Source of the DNA: Ailurus styani | Taxonomy: Eukaryota; Chordata; Mammalia; Carnivora; Ailuridae | Assembly (NCBI GenBank): GCA_002007465.1 | Contig: LNAC01000350.1 | Coordinates: forward strand, 1,151,037-1,215,036 | Direction of reading: 5' to 3' | DNA: 64,000 nucleotides | Part shown: positions 33,682 to 45,140 of the stretch, one piece after another | Layout of the letters: each line of letters opens with the position of its first letter | How positions within the stretch are numbered: the first letter of the stretch is position 1 | Program-made: the position numbers and the translations under genes | Notes under the pieces: generated by a model | Database searches by the model: none | What the model saw: the letters and a program-made list of their open reading frames with translations, nothing else | Told to the model about the DNA's origin: nothing

Positions 33682-34618
33682 TTAGAGGACCCCTTGCAGT
33701 ATTTCCTGTAGGGATGGCTTGATGTTTGCAAATTCTTTTAGTTTTTGTTTGTCCTGAAAGCTTTTTATCTCTCCTTCTATTTTCAATGACAGCCTAGCTG
33801 GATATAGTATTCTTGGATGAATATTTTTCTCATTTAGTGCTCTGAATATATCATGCCAGTTCTTTCTGGCCTGCCAGATCTCTCTGGATAGGTCTGCTGT
33901 CATTCTAATATTTCTACTATTGTATGTTACAGACCTCTTGTCCTGAGCTGCTTTCAGGATTTTCTCTTTGTCACTAAGACTTGTAAGTTTTACTATTAGA
34001 TGATGGGGTGTGGACCTATTTTTATTGATTTTGAGGGGGGTTCTCTGTGCCTTCTGGATTTTGATGCTTGTTCCCTTCACCAAATTAGGGAAATTCTCTA
34101 CTATAATTTGCTCCAATATACCGTTTGCCCCTCTCTCTTCTTCTTCTTCTGGGATACCAATTATTCTAATATTGTTTCATCTTATGGTTCATTTATCTCT
34201 TGAATTCTCCCCTCATGGTCCAATAGTTGTTTGTCTCTCTTTTCCTCAGCTTCTTTATTTTCTATTATTTGGTCTTCTATATCACTAATTCTCTCTTCTG
34301 CTTCATTTATCCAGCAGTAAGAGCTTCCATTTTTTATTGCACCTCATTAATAGCTTTTTAAATTTCAACTTGGTTAGATTTTAGTTCTTTTATTTTTCCA
34401 AAAAGGGTTTTTATTTCTCCAGAGAGGGATTCTCTAATATCTTCCATGCTTTTTTCCGAGTCCAGCTAGCACCTTGATAATCATCATTCTGAACTCTAGT
34501 TCTGACATATTACTGTCTGCATTGATTAGGTACCTAGCCATCATTACTGCCTCTTGTTCTTTTTCTTTCTTTCTTTCTTTCTTTTTTTTTTGTGTGGTGA
34601 GTTTTTCCACTTTGTCAT
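33682..34618 (-). pseudogene. L1 ORF1 (RNA-binding protein), disrupted
   Basis: The ancestral ATG complement is at 34616-34618 (peptide start MTKWKNSPH) and the stop is at 33682. The C-terminal half is still open over 144 codons (33682-34116) and holds the conserved RRM/C-terminal-domain text, for example LSREIWQARKNWHDIF and RILYPARLSLKIEGEIKSF. The N-terminal coiled-coil half (MSELEFRMMIIKVLARLGK region) is broken by stops and frameshifts. The total length of 937 bp is not a multiple of three. Confidence 0.9.
34559..34591 (+). repeat. (TTTC)n and T-run at the ORF1 start
   Basis: Four TTTC units followed by ten T, just downstream (in L1 sense) of the ORF1 start codon. It has expanded inside the coding region and contributes to the loss of frame. 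Confidence 0.9.
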
Positions 34619-35837
34619 TTTATCCAGATAAGAAAAGATGATTGAGAGAACAAAATACTAAAAGGGTAGCAATGACCCCCGGAAAATATACACTAACCAA
34701 ATTAGAAGAGACCCAAAACTGGGGGGAGAAGAAAGAGGAGAAAAAAAAAAGAAGAAAAAAAGTCTATATCTATATCTATATCTATCTATAAGTATATCTA
34801 TATCTATATATCTATCTATATCTATATCTATATATCTATTAGACTGATGAATCGTACAGAGCCACATACTTGGTTTTGGGTATATCTTGTACTGTTAGAA
34901 GAAACTATCTCCCCAAATTTTAAAGAAAGAAAACTTATATATATATATATATACAAATAAAGCTAAATACGATGAAGGGATGGAACATAATTGTAAAGCT
35001 GAAAATTAAAAAAGATTCTATAAAAGGAATTGATAAGAAGTTGGTTGAAAAAAGAAAAAAAAGCAAAGAATGTGATCAAGCTGGAGACTAGAACAAAACC
35101 ATGTGCTAGATTTTGGGTGCATTTTGATCTATAGAAGAAATTTTGGAATCTCCAAACCCAGTCGATTCCTGCAGTGTGCTCACGTGCCACTCCTCCCGGA
35201 GTAGGAAGTGGGGGGGGGTGTCTCTGGGGATCTGCCACTTGTGGGGTCCCTGCTCAAAGGGACCTGACTGTGCCTTAGATCACTGTTTAAGGTAATCCCG
35301 AGCTGAGAGACCCCTTCTCAGCTCGGCTCCATCTCTGCAGCCAGCTTCCCCACTCTGATACCTGGGAGCTCTGTTGTGCTCAGACACCTGGTCTTTTGTG
35401 TCCCCGTGGGTCTTGAGACCACACTGTCCCCATGACGGCTTCACCCCCTCTCCCCCCTCCACTTTGCCTCTAGAGCGACATCACTCAGTGGAGCCGACTT
35501 CTAAAAGTTCTGATTTTGTGCTCTGCTGCTCTTTCACTTGCTGGGAGCTAGCCCCTCTCCCTGGGGTCTATCTTCCTGGCTCTTCGGATTCACTTCTCCA
35601 TAAGTCCTACCTTCCAGAAAGTGGTCAATTTTCTGTTCCTAGAATTGCTGCTCTTCTTCTCCTCGATCTCCTCAAAAAGTCTTTTGAATGACCTCCAGAT
35701 TCTAGTTTTCTTCTGATTAGTTCTAGTTATCTTGTAGTGCTTACAAATACTGGCAAAGCTTAATTGACACACCAACAACTGCAGCTCATGACAGATACTC
35801 AAAGTAGACAGACAGTAAAATTCCTCCTGGAGGCTCC
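34619..35837 (-). promoter_or_regulatory. L1 5' UTR / internal promoter region
   Basis: This 1.2-kb region upstream of ORF1 is the most GC- and CpG-rich stretch of the window, especially 35150-35620. In L1 sense it starts GGGAGCCTCCAGGAGG at 35837, next to the target duplication. L1 5' UTRs carry an internal Pol II promoter; whether this decayed copy has activity is unknown. Short open frames on both strands (34963-35238, 35374-35691 and others) are by-products. Confidence 0.8.
34763..34840 (+). repeat. (TATATC)n / (TATC)n microsatellite in the L1 5' UTR
   Basis: About 78 bp of CTATAT and CTAT units, preceded by a poly-A/GA run. The minus-strand open frame across it (Asp-Ile-Arg-Tyr repeats) is a repeat translation. 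Confidence 0.95.
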
Positions 35838-36009
35838 CAACTATCTTACAATCATTCTTGATTTTAAGGTAAGATGTGCGATTCCTTGAACTACTTCACA
35901 TTTATTTTATGTTATCTGAATCCTCTTAAAATATATTCCATATCTACTATATCTTTTCTGAAAGGAGGAGGTCCCAGAACTGCTTTTTAGAAAGAATATT
36001 TGACTAGAA

Positions 36010-36435
36010 ATAAAAATTATACTCAAACATCTGTGGTATACCTATTGCATGTAGTCTATGTAATAGTCTCAACCAACTTGCATTTCCAGGAACATGGTAG
36101 AATGGCACTTCATGATCTTCTTGTTGATGGGTAGGGACTGCATGACTAGTTTTATTCACTAACTTGTGAGTGGGAACAATGTATGTTACTTCCAGGCCAT
36201 AGCTATTATTGTTCCAGAATACTTTTTTTTCCTCTAGCACAGGGATAAGCAATGTTCAAGACTGTGGCTATTCCATCAGTCTTTGTCTTTGAATAAAGAT
36301 GTGGATTTCCTCCTAATCCCAACCTATGGTGGATCTGTAGCAGAAGCAACAAATAAGCTTTTGTTGTTTTTGGTCTTTCAAATTTGAGGTTATTACTGCA
36401 GCATAACCTAAACTATCCTGACTGAAATGACACAA
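36010..36435 (+). mobile_element. MLT1-like LTR
   Basis: Recognisable text: ccaacttgcatttccaggaa, ggtagaatggcacttcatga, agaagcaacaaataagcttt, gttattactgcagcataacc, taaactatcctgactga, the last being the LTR end. No internal MaLR sequence is attached, so it is a solo LTR. The minus-strand frame 36004-36252 is a by-product. Confidence 0.7.
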
Positions 36436-36639
36436 CATTATCAGTGTGACCTGGAAAAATTCATCAGATCTCTTAGATTTCAAGCCTTAATTTGGAAATT
36501 AAGTTGGAAATTAATTTTTAATTACTTGGGACTAAATTAGATAATGATTGTGAAAAATAATAGACTAGGAGCAGAAAGTCTGAACTTTGCTATTTACTCT
36601 TTTATTAACTTGTATGATTTGGGGAATTTATTCCTTCTC

Positions 36640-36905
36640 TCATTTATTCACAAAACATTTATTAAGCACCTACTGTGACCAACTACTAGAAGACAAAAAT
36701 GAATAAATTATTGTTCTTGCCCTCATAAGAGCTCACAGGCTGCATGTGACAGACAGATGTAAAAATGTATAGAAATGTGTTAAGAGCTACAGCAGAGGTA
36801 AGTGCAGATTATTATGAGAAACCCTGCATAGGCTATTGGCTGACTCTACAGGGAAGTAGGGAAAGCATCACAGAGAAGACATTTCAAGTTGAACCTTTTT
36901 ATAAA
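36640..36905 (+). mobile_element. Ancient interspersed repeat, same family as 21355-22010
   Basis: Text such as aacatttattaagcacctac, tcttgccctcataagagctc, gtgttaagagctacagcaga and ctacagggaagtagggaaag follows the same motif order as the first half of the 21355 copy. Confidence 0.5.
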
Positions 36906-37292
36906 AAAAGGTGACATTTTTTTGTAGGAAAAATGAAAAAAAATGAAAATATTTTACATAAAAGGGCAATCCCTTTTCTTTCTTCTCTAACACTGACATG
37001 TCCAACTCCTGTTTTCTTTCCTTTTCTTTTCAGGACAGGAGCTTGCAGTGGTGCTTCCAATGTTTGTCAAGGTTTCATAATGGCCCACTTTTTAAAAATT
37101 CAAGAATCCTTTGGGCATTATTTGAAACTTGGAAAAAGAAGGTAAAAAGAAGATAAATTTGTTCTTATTAAAATATTCAGCTTTACATGCATTACAGCCA
37201 GGGAATATCGTGTAGGCTTTTTGTATTGCATATAGAAAAAAATTTGCCTTCATTTCTAATGTTCTTATAAAAATATTTCTGTGTGTATATGC

Positions 37293-37335
<43 letters not shown>

Positions 37336-38144
37336 AATAATTACTCATCCCAAACCTGCAGGAAGAATTAGGAGATGTATTGGTACCTCATTCTACTACA
37401 AATATTATAAAGAAAAATATACATGATGGGCCAAAGCATTCCTTGGTAGATTTTATTATGTATTCCCTGGACTCTACTGCTAAGGCCTCATGGTTCAAAA
37501 GTTGGAGCAATTTTGATGATTAGAGATGAGTCAGTATCTTGTCTCAGGAGATCGGGTAGGATGGGTAAATACTTACCTGGAGCACATTGAAGGATGCTCC
37601 TCCTCATTCAGAGGGAGAGAAGAGAAAAATCTTTCAGGATGGGAAAGCAAGATTAGAAATAAAGGCATTAAGGATTCCTTTTACTTGGACACTAGGAACA
37701 ATCATGCATAGCATCTAGACTTGTTATCTCTTTATTTTAATTATTCTAGTTATCAACACTGCAATAAAGTCTGTTACATACGTAAGACTTTTTTGTAGTG
37801 ATTCTTGTGGACAATTAAGGGAGGGGTCCATAAAGGAAGGAATGGCTGTCCCCATATCACTTTCCAGTGCAGCTAGCCCTGCAGTCACAGCCCTATATAA
37901 AGGATCAAAGCATCCTGGAGTATCAGGTGGTACCTAGCCATAAAGTATATGATGATCAGAGTTAGAGACAAGAGCAGTAAGGAACCCATATCTCATGAAG
38001 CAGCATGAGCCAATGGGATGACCTGGGATTAGGATGAGAATTTCTCACTTTCTCCCAAATATACTAGAGATAAAGAGGCTAACAGTCTATGTTTATAATA
38101 TGAAACTGCCTGTAATGTTGGGTAAAAGATAATATTTCTTTTCT
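36906..38144. other. Unique stretch with a TG microsatellite
   Basis: A poly-A stretch near 36905-36945 and the TG tract at 37281-37330 are the only structured parts. Open frames (36933-37145, 37526-37711) show no domain. Confidence 0.4.
37281..37330 (+). repeat. (TG)n microsatellite
   Basis: Broken GTGTGTATATGCATATG lead-in followed by about sixteen uninterrupted TG units. The minus-strand Thr-His frame is its translation. Confidence 0.97.
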
Positions 38145-38305
38145 TTTTTTAAGATTTATTTATTTGAGAGAGAGAGAGAGAGAATACCAAGCAGGCCCAT
38201 ATCCAGCACAGAGTTCAACATGGTTCGATCTCACGAACCAGAGATCATGACCTGAGCCAAAACCAAGAGTTGGATGCTTAACTAACTGTACCACCCAGGC
38301 ACCCC
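38145..38305 (-). mobile_element. Older CAN-SINE, minus strand
   Basis: Tail complement tttttttaagatttatttat, a GA run, ccagagatcatgacctgagc, caaaaccaagagttggatgc, and head accacccaggcacccc. The central body is shortened (the usual 'gagcccaatgcggggctc' zone is degraded). Confidence 0.92.
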
Positions 38306-39454
38306 AAAATCCTGGCTGTAGCACAGGATCTATGGGATGGTGGACCAAAAACCTGTACATAAAGCAGGAAAGGGGCTGAAACATAAGAAAGGAATACACT
38401 GAGGAAAGCTAATGGATTTGATGTTAATCCCATATAGTAGTGGAAGCTACTGGGAGTTTTGAATGATGGAAATCATAATAAGATTCATTTTCTGTAAAAC
38501 AATCTCCAGTAAATGTGTTGAAAATGGATCAAAATCAAGAGTATATGAGAACCTAATGAAGATAGAAGCAAAATTTTGCTGTTGTGTTTATAGCATTTGG
38601 AACAGTATATGTCTGCAGAAGTTGCACAGAGTATTTGTAGCATGAAAAAGTGAAAGCAATGATGAGGACCTGAACTACTTCAGACGCTATGAGTTAATGA
38701 GATGCTCAGGACTCAAAAATAAATGGCACTTGGATCACTGATTGTATATTGGATGAAAAGAAGAGGAATTTTAAGATGACCTAGATTTCTGGTTTGGATG
38801 AATTCCGATGCTTTTAACTAAAAAGAGAAATCATAGGGAAAATAATTTTGCCTAATTAGAGCTTAACTTCACCTAATTGGAGCTTCACTTCCTTATTTTT
38901 TAAATAAGGAAGATAAACTAGGAAGTCTCTAAGTTGTCAAATAGCTCCAACAGTTTATGATTTGATGATTCTGAAGCAATTGGTAAAAGAAAATAAACTG
39001 CTATGAAAGAAGATAGTATTGGTGGAAATACTGGCTTCCAACAATGCAGTATTATAACAGAGGTCCAATTAGTGCTGAATAAAGAAAGATGATTATTTGC
39101 AGGCCCTTGCTTGACCTTTTATTTTTTAACACAATCTAGTGTCTTGCCCAGTGTTTATTTTCAGAGAGCATTATACAGCTTATACTTCTGCTTAGCTTTT
39201 GAGCTACTATGATCTCAGTCCAATTGTCTTCTTTTGTTTATCTTGTAATGTCTTTCCTCATACTCTTCTTTTTAAAAAAATCATTAAGTATACATTTGTG
39301 TTTTGATCCTAATTTTTTTCTCATCTATTTTCTGTTAACTTTCAATTCTTTCCCTATTCTTAAGATGGTAGCAATTCTACTAGGCTTGGCATCACCTGAA
39401 AATACAGTGGTTTTTTTCTTAAATATAGTTTTGAAAACATTTATAAAGATAAAA
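38306..39454. other. Unique AT-rich stretch
   Basis: No gene or repeat recognised. The frame at 39209-39520 is T-rich and hydrophobic and runs into L1 sequence. Confidence 0.4.
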
Positions 39455-39538
39455 TGTTCATCAAACAATGAATCATGCAACACTTCATCAAAAACAAATG
39501 ATGTACTGTATGGTGACTAATGTAACATAATAAAATAT
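39455..39538 (+). mobile_element. L1 3' terminal fragment, plus strand
   Basis: The run gaatcatgcaacacttcatc, aaaaacaaatgatgtactgt, atggtgactaatgtaacata, ataaaat matches the very end of a carnivore L1 3' UTR, with severe 5' truncation. Confidence 0.75.
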
Positions 39539-39644
39539 GTTCATCACTTCTGTAGCAACAATAAACAGTCAGAAACTAAAATAATAATGCTTTAAAAATT
39601 TTCATTTATAGTAACAACTAATGTAAAACATGCAGACTAACTTA

Positions 39645-39890
39645 AATCAGAAATGCATGTGATATTTTACTGAAAAATATGAAAGAATTCTTGAGCAAAT
39701 GAAGCAATATACCATATTTCTAGAGGATAAGTCTGAATATTGTCAAAATATCAGCTTGTCTAACCTTATATTGTAGCTTTAATGAAATTAAAATCAAGGT
39801 ACAATTAGAATTTATCTTGACAAAATTATCTAAAAATTCTTGTAGAACAATGCTCAGAAATAAAGACAAAAAATGTGGAACTTATATCAT
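39645..39890 (+). mobile_element. Old L1 fragment, plus strand
   Basis: Order cataccatatttctagaggat, tctgaatattgtcaaaatat, agctttaatgaaattaaaat, agaatttatcttgacaaaat parallels the L1 ORF2 text around 'ttcaatgcaatcccaatcaa'. It is highly diverged. Confidence 0.45.
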
Positions 39891-40149
39891 AATCATTAAA
39901 AAGTGAACAAGAATGTAAGGTGTCTTCGTTTGGGATCTCTAGAGGCAGAACCTATGATGAGCATTCATGTACAAATGACTTATGAAGGGAATATCTCAGG
40001 AGAAACCTGTAAGGGGGAAGGGAAACAGGATAGAGAAAGGAAAGAAATTATGCAAGAATGTAGTTTAGATTACGTATTTTCAGTGGAATAGTATTACCTG
40101 ACTCTAAGAATCAGATTATTTTGCTTCAAAATGAGTTAATTAAATGTAG

Positions 40150-40653
40150 CAGGCAGAGTTCTGTGATGGCCTCAAAGATTTCCACCAACTGGCATACATT
40201 TCCTATGCAATTCTCTCCCCTTGTGTGTGGGTAAAACCTGAGAATATGGCAAGGCAATTACTCTCTTGGTTAGGTTGTGTTATGTAAAATTCTCCTTGTT
40301 TTGAAGAAGGAAGCATCAATATTATGGCTGCTTTGCCAGGAACTGACAGTGGCTTTCAGTTACTGAGAGTGGCCCACAGCCAATAGTCATAAAAAAATGG
40401 AGGTCTTAGTCAAAAACTTCAGGAAACTGAATTCTTCCAACAACCTGGAAGAGGATATCAAACTACAGATGAGAATATAGCCCAAGAAGATACTTTGGTT
40501 AGATATATATAGCCTGGTAAAACCCTAAGCTAAGGACCCATCCGACCATACTCTGACCTCTGACACATAGAAACTTTGAAATAAGCAAATTTGTATTGTT
40601 TTAAACCACTAAATTTATGGTTAATTTTTACACAGCAAGAGGAAATTAATATG
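40150..40653 (+). mobile_element. MLT1-type (MaLR) LTR
   Basis: LTR landmarks in order: ctgtgatggcctcaaagatt, acctgagaatatggcaaggc, ggaaactgaattcttccaac, ctgacctctgacacatagaa, attgttttaaaccactaaat, acagcaagaggaaattaata. It is complete in outline but diverged. Confidence 0.7.
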
Positions 40654-40812
40654 TGGCATAAAGTATAACATCCTCCTTTAAGAAAGAGAACTATTAACTC
40701 CAAGTAGCATGGCCAGGGGTACTGGTCCTATGTATTTCTACAGTTTCAGATAGTAGAGGCTGGTAATGAATTTGTATGCAGAGAATATCTCATTCTTTAA
40801 ATCTGTTCCTTT

Positions 40813-40986
40813 CTGGGTGCACTTGGGTGGCTCAGTGGATTAAGCATCTGCCTTCAGGCCAGATTATGATCTCAAGATCCTGGGATCGAGTCCTACATCG
40901 GGCTCCTTGCTCATCAGAGAGTCTGCTTCTCCCTCTCCTGTGCTCTTTCTCTCTCAAATAAATAAATAAAATCTTAAAAAAAAATA
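40813..40986 (+). mobile_element. CAN-SINE, plus strand
   Basis: Head gggtgcacttgggtggctca, body gattatgatctcaagatcct and gggatcgagtcctacatcgg, a short CT zone and AAATAAATAAATAAAATC tail. The CT zone is compact, typical of the 'catctgccttc' subtype. A clean target duplication is not obvious. Confidence 0.94.
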
Positions 40987-42462
40987 AACCTTTTCCTTTA
41001 CAGAGCCTCCTTGATCAGGGTTAAGAGTATATGGAAATACCATATTAGCCAACTAAGTTTCAAGAACTATGGATATGTGCTTTTTCTCTTTTCCTCATTT
41101 TATCTTCAAATATCTGTGGACAGGGAGCTACTAGGTCCCCATGTCTTAGATGAGGAAACAGTTGCTGAGATATTTAGTAATTCCGGAAAAGACAAAGTAG
41201 ATAACAAAAGGCCCATCTCCCAGGGCCCTGCTGACTTTTATTATCTTCTATTTGTAATGTCACATTTACCTTCCCTCGGCATCTTCCTCTAATTCCTCAG
41301 TTGTCACTAGAACAAATAACAAATATCTATCTGTGACAGGTAAATTGGCAATCCACTTTATCCGTGATCATTTTATACTTTTTGAGAATAGAGTGAAAAA
41401 TAGCATCTTTATTAATATATAGGAAAAATTGCTTATAATTATGCAGTTTGAAATATCTGAGAAATTATTTTCAGTTGGTTCAAAACTGCTTCCAAGTGTC
41501 AAGATAAAGCCTGATGTAAAAGAAGTCAGCACAATAGAAAGTGATTTCCTAGCCAACATCTGCATTCCCAGTTGCCTTGGGATATTGTACTTTGCAAGTT
41601 GTCTTAGACTGTACTCTGTGAACTACGTGTTTTCTGAGGAATGATTTTTTAAAAATAGAAATAATGCCTAAAAATCATTGGTAACATCTCAGGGAGGCTC
41701 AGAGCCATAGAAGCAATTGGAATCAAGATGAAAGTTATCAGCCAGAATGAAAAGGACTAAGGGATCACAGACATTGGCTGCATTCTCTCCTTAGAGAAGG
41801 CTTCATCCAGAATAATACCCATGCTGCTGCCAAGATTAATGAAATTGCTAAATCTGGAATATGACAAAAACTTTGAATGTCATTTAATGAAGAAGGTGGA
41901 GAAAAATACATCTATTGGATATAGACAAATGCTATCTAATGCTTGATTAGGCATTGTCAGAAACTTTTATTTTATGAATGCATAATTTTAGATACCTGCT
42001 TTTTTCTATAAATTAGTTACTCTTCATATTGATGTTTTATGAATAACAGACATGCCGACTTTTTTATTTATTAGAACAATTATTGCTTTCTTTTTATGAT
42101 GATATATTTTATTTTGTGCTTGAATTATCCACCACTCTTCAGGAACTTGTATAAATTATGAAACTCAGTTTTCACTCCAAGACTTTCTATAAGGAACTTG
42201 GGGTGTTCCATAAGCCAGCTTCACCCAACTAAGGCACTTACCCACATTATTACTAACCCTAACCATGACTTGTCAAACTCCATCCAGACCTACCATCTCT
42301 CCCCAGTATCAGACTCTTACAGACATTTTGGAGAACACAAGAGGATAATAATGGACTAGAGACCAAAGGATCTAAGACCTACCAATTGAGAAGCAACCTG
42401 AAATAATAAGTTCCATGATTAGTGTCAGTATTCAGAACTAAACACATACATGAATAAGGAGG
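40987..42462. other. Unique stretch
   Basis: No repeat or gene recognised. Frames at 41011-41292, 41368-41565 and 41429-41644 are short and overlap on opposite strands, with no domain. Confidence 0.4.
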
Positions 42463-42550
42463 GACAATATGGTCATTAAGAGTCCTGACTAGGAATCAAG
42501 TGGTCTGGATTTTCATCCTGATTCTGCAATCCATTAGCAAACTAAACTCT
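42463..42550 (+). mobile_element. MIR SINE fragment
   Basis: The text acaatatggtcattaagagt, cctgactaggaatcaagtgg, tctggattttcatcctgatt, ctgcaatccattagc aligns with the 5' half of MIR. Confidence 0.65.
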
Positions 42551-42949
42551 GTAACAAAGAAACCATAAAATAGGGCAACTTAAACAAGATAGAATTGTTT
42601 TCTTTTTTTACTTAATGGGTCACAGATAAATGGTTCAGGAATGACAAGGTGGCTCTGCCATTTTTAATAAACAGCTTCCTAGATTGCCCATGTTATTGCC
42701 ATTTTCAGGTAAACAGAAAGGGAGAAGGAAAAAGAACGGGACAAGAAGCTTTGTGTTTAAAATTATCACAAGTCAGACACGTTATTCCTAATTACATCCC
42801 ATTAGCTAAAATCTACTTATTTGGTGTACTTCTCCCACATTGTGCACTGCAAAGGGGCATCACTAGTGGATTTGATGTGTATGATGCCTCTGGCATTATG
42901 CACAGTAGTAGCCCCGGAATGGCTGCTTCTACTGCAAGAGAGGTATAGC
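42551..42949. other. Unique stretch, possibly LTR-derived
   Basis: The start (gtaacaaagaaaccataaaa, ggcaacttaaacaagataga) and the frame 42649-42948 may be part of a decayed repeat related to 46770-47335, since both show a 'taacaaattaccacaaa'-like opening. Not assignable. Confidence 0.35.
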
Positions 42950-43545
42950 AGACAGAATATTGCCATCCATGATCTTAACCCCTAATGTTACTTGAATGGA
43001 TATGTTTCATTATATACCAAAAGGGATGTAACTAAGGTTACTAATCAGCTAACTTTAAGACAGGTAAATTATCCTACATAACGTGGTTGGACCTACTATA
43101 ACTACAGGAGCCCTTCAAAGCGGAGATCTTTCTGTGGTGGTAGTAGAAGTCAGAGATTCAAAACATATGAAGGATTCAATGTGCCATTGTTGACTTGACT
43201 ATGAAAGGCTACATATTAAGCAAACAGGGACCTCAACTTTAAAAATGAGATGGAACTGAATTCTGCCAATAATTTGGGATTAAAAGCAGATTCTTCACTT
43301 TAAAAATGAGATGGAACTGAATTCTGCCAATAATTTGACTGGGATTAAAAGCAGATTCTTCCTTGAAATTTCCTGGTAATATCCCAGCCCAGCCACCACC
43401 TTGATTTTGGCCTTGTGCAGCCCTGAGCTGATAATTCAGCTAGATCTTCTGGTGCTTCTTGTCTACAGAACTGTGAGATATTAAGGGCTGTTATTTTAAG
43501 CTGGTAAATTTTGATAATTTGTTATGGCAGCAATAGAAAACTAAT
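42950..43545 (+). mobile_element. MLT1-type LTR with internal tandem duplication
   Basis: Landmarks: gcagacagaatattgccatc, ccaaaagggatgtaactaag, gacaggtaaattatcctaca, ggaactgaattctgccaata, acagaactgtgagatattaa, gttatggcagcaatagaaaa, ctaatt. The block at 43236-43296 is repeated at 43297-43361. Confidence 0.75.
43236..43361 (+). repeat. Tandem duplication (61 + 65 bp) without an N
   Basis: Copy one 43236-43296 and copy two 43297-43361 are identical except that copy two has four extra bases (gact after aattt). Compared with other MLT1 LTRs only one unit is expected. Confidence 0.92.
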
Positions 43546-44074
43546 TCAGGAAGTTTCAAAATAGAGTCTCTAGCTATGAAGCCTAAATGTACTGCTAAAA
43601 AGAAGGAGGAGAGAATGTGTATTGGGAGTAATCAGTGAACTGTACGACAGCCACTGTTTGCAAGATTGTGTCCTCAGGTTACTTAACTGTGGAGGTTTGA
43701 CCTAACTAGAGGCTTTATGGTTCCTTTGCTGTGATGTGATATTATAGTTACACTAAGGATATGGTAAAGTCTATCTTTCTATGTTGACTTCCCTTGATAG
43801 AATATTGGAGCCTGTTTGTCCATCAGGAAGCTTGCTCATACCGGTCAAATTAATTCTCCTCTTCCTTTTGTTTCAACACTCTACAAATCTGTTTCAGTGA
43901 AAGGAAAAAGAAAATTAAGTGAAGATAAAAATAACACTATTAACATCAACTATAATAAACAATAGGATACATTTCCTGAGTTGATTGAGTTGGCTAAATT
44001 TTTATGGACTTAACAGTGTTACATTTCCAAAGATGAAAGTAGAATTCAGGATGATATTCTAAATATGGGGATGA
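43546..44074. other. Unique stretch
   Basis: No gene or repeat recognised. Confidence 0.4.
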
Positions 44075-44278
44075 TGGGATCCTTGAGTGGCTCAGTCAAG
44101 CATCTGCCTTTGGCTCAAGGTCAGGTCATGATCTCAGGGTTCTGGGATCGAGACCCACTTTGGGCTCCCTGCTCAATGGGGAGCCTTCTTCTCCCTCTCC
44201 CTCTGCTGCTTCCTCTGCTCCTTCCTTCTTTTTCTCTCTCTCAAATAAGTAAAATCTTTTTAAAAAGCTTTTAAAAAA
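44075..44278 (+). mobile_element. CAN-SINE, plus strand
   Basis: Head gatccttgagtggctcagtc, ggtcatgatctcagggttct, gggatcgagacccactttgg, CT zone, and tail caaataagtaaaatc. The head lacks part of the 'ggttaag' segment, and 'tcaaggtcagg' carries a small duplication. Imperfect flanks atggggatgat and atggaggtgat suggest a target duplication. Confidence 0.92.
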
Positions 44279-44635
44279 ATAAATATATATGGAGGTGATT
44301 CCAGTAAGCATAGTCTCCATTGCCTATTGCTAGCTCCTGTGGGAAGGCCACTAGATACAACAGTGGAAGAGGAGGGCAAAGCTAGAAGGAGAAGCAGGAG
44401 AAGAAGAAAGAGAAAAAGCTATTTTAGGCTTTTAGCCATTATTCTCCCACAAATATGAGGAAAAGCAAAGATGTTTTGCATGCATATGAAGAGTAAAATT
44501 AGTTACCTAGAGGCAAAGTGGAATTTGAATCAAGTTCATTCCTTTTTCTATTCTTCCCTTAAGTCTTGACTACCATGTCCATGACTACCAAATGTACACA
44601 CACATACATGAAGATTAAAATAAGAGTGGCAGAGT

Positions 44636-45140
44636 ATAGCCAATGATTTATGATGCTTCAACTTATGATTTTTCATCTTTGCAAATGGTGTGAAAGCCAT
44701 ATGTATTAATTAAGCACTGTCATTCAAATTTTGAATTGTGACCTTTTCCTGGGCTAGTGATATGCAGTGTGATACTCTATCATGATTCTATGTAGGGGCA
44801 GTAAGCCTTGGCTCCCAGTCAGCCACATGATCACAAGGGTAAAGAACCAATGTACTTACAATAATTGTGTACCCATACAACCATTGTTTTCATTTTCCAT
44901 ACAGAATTCAATATATTACATAAGATGTTCAACACTTTAGTATAACATAGGCTTCAAAATAGATAATTTTTCCCAACTGTCAGCTAATCTAAGTGCTCTG
45001 AGCACATTTAAGGTAAGTGAGGCTAAGCTATGATGGTCAGTAGGTTAGGTGCATTAAATGCATTTTTGACTTAGGATATTTTCAATTTATGATAGGTTTA
45101 TCCAAATGTAATGCCATTTTAAGTCAAGGAAGATCTAAAT
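44636..45140. mobile_element. Tigger-type DNA transposon relic
   Basis: The interior follows a Tigger-derived element: tgctctgagcacatttaagg, aagctatgatggtcagtagg, taggtgcattaaatgcattt, gacttaggatattttcaatt, tatgataggtttatccaaat. The ends resemble tacagtcatcgacttatg-type termini but are eroded, so I cannot show clean inverted repeats. No transposase frame. Confidence 0.65.

Larger units (their letters stand above)
29371..35837 (-). mobile_element. Full-length L1 retrotransposon (inactive), minus strand
   Basis: A complete L1 in reverse orientation: poly-A complement and 3' UTR (29371-29626), ORF2 (29627-33602), a spacer of about 79 bp, ORF1 (33682-34618) and 5' UTR (34619-35837). It is bracketed by a 19-bp target duplication with two mismatches. 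Total span is 6467 bp, of which about 169 bp is a later CAN-SINE with its duplicated target. L1 copies itself by target-primed reverse transcription using the ORF1 RNA-binding protein and the ORF2 endonuclease/reverse transcriptase. Here both ORFs are broken by frameshifts and stops, so it is a fossil. A single N at 32055 adds 9 bp in ORF2. The element looks carnivore-lineage in age: recognisable throughout but clearly decayed. Confidence 0.95.

Noticed and set aside
34658..34867. Minus-strand frame with Asp-Ile-Arg-Tyr repeats
   Set aside because: Encoded by the CTATAT microsatellite in the L1 5' UTR.
35374..35691. 105-codon plus-strand frame in GC-rich DNA, possible CpG-island gene
   Set aside because: It is antisense to the L1 5' UTR; the GC-rich composition belongs to that UTR.
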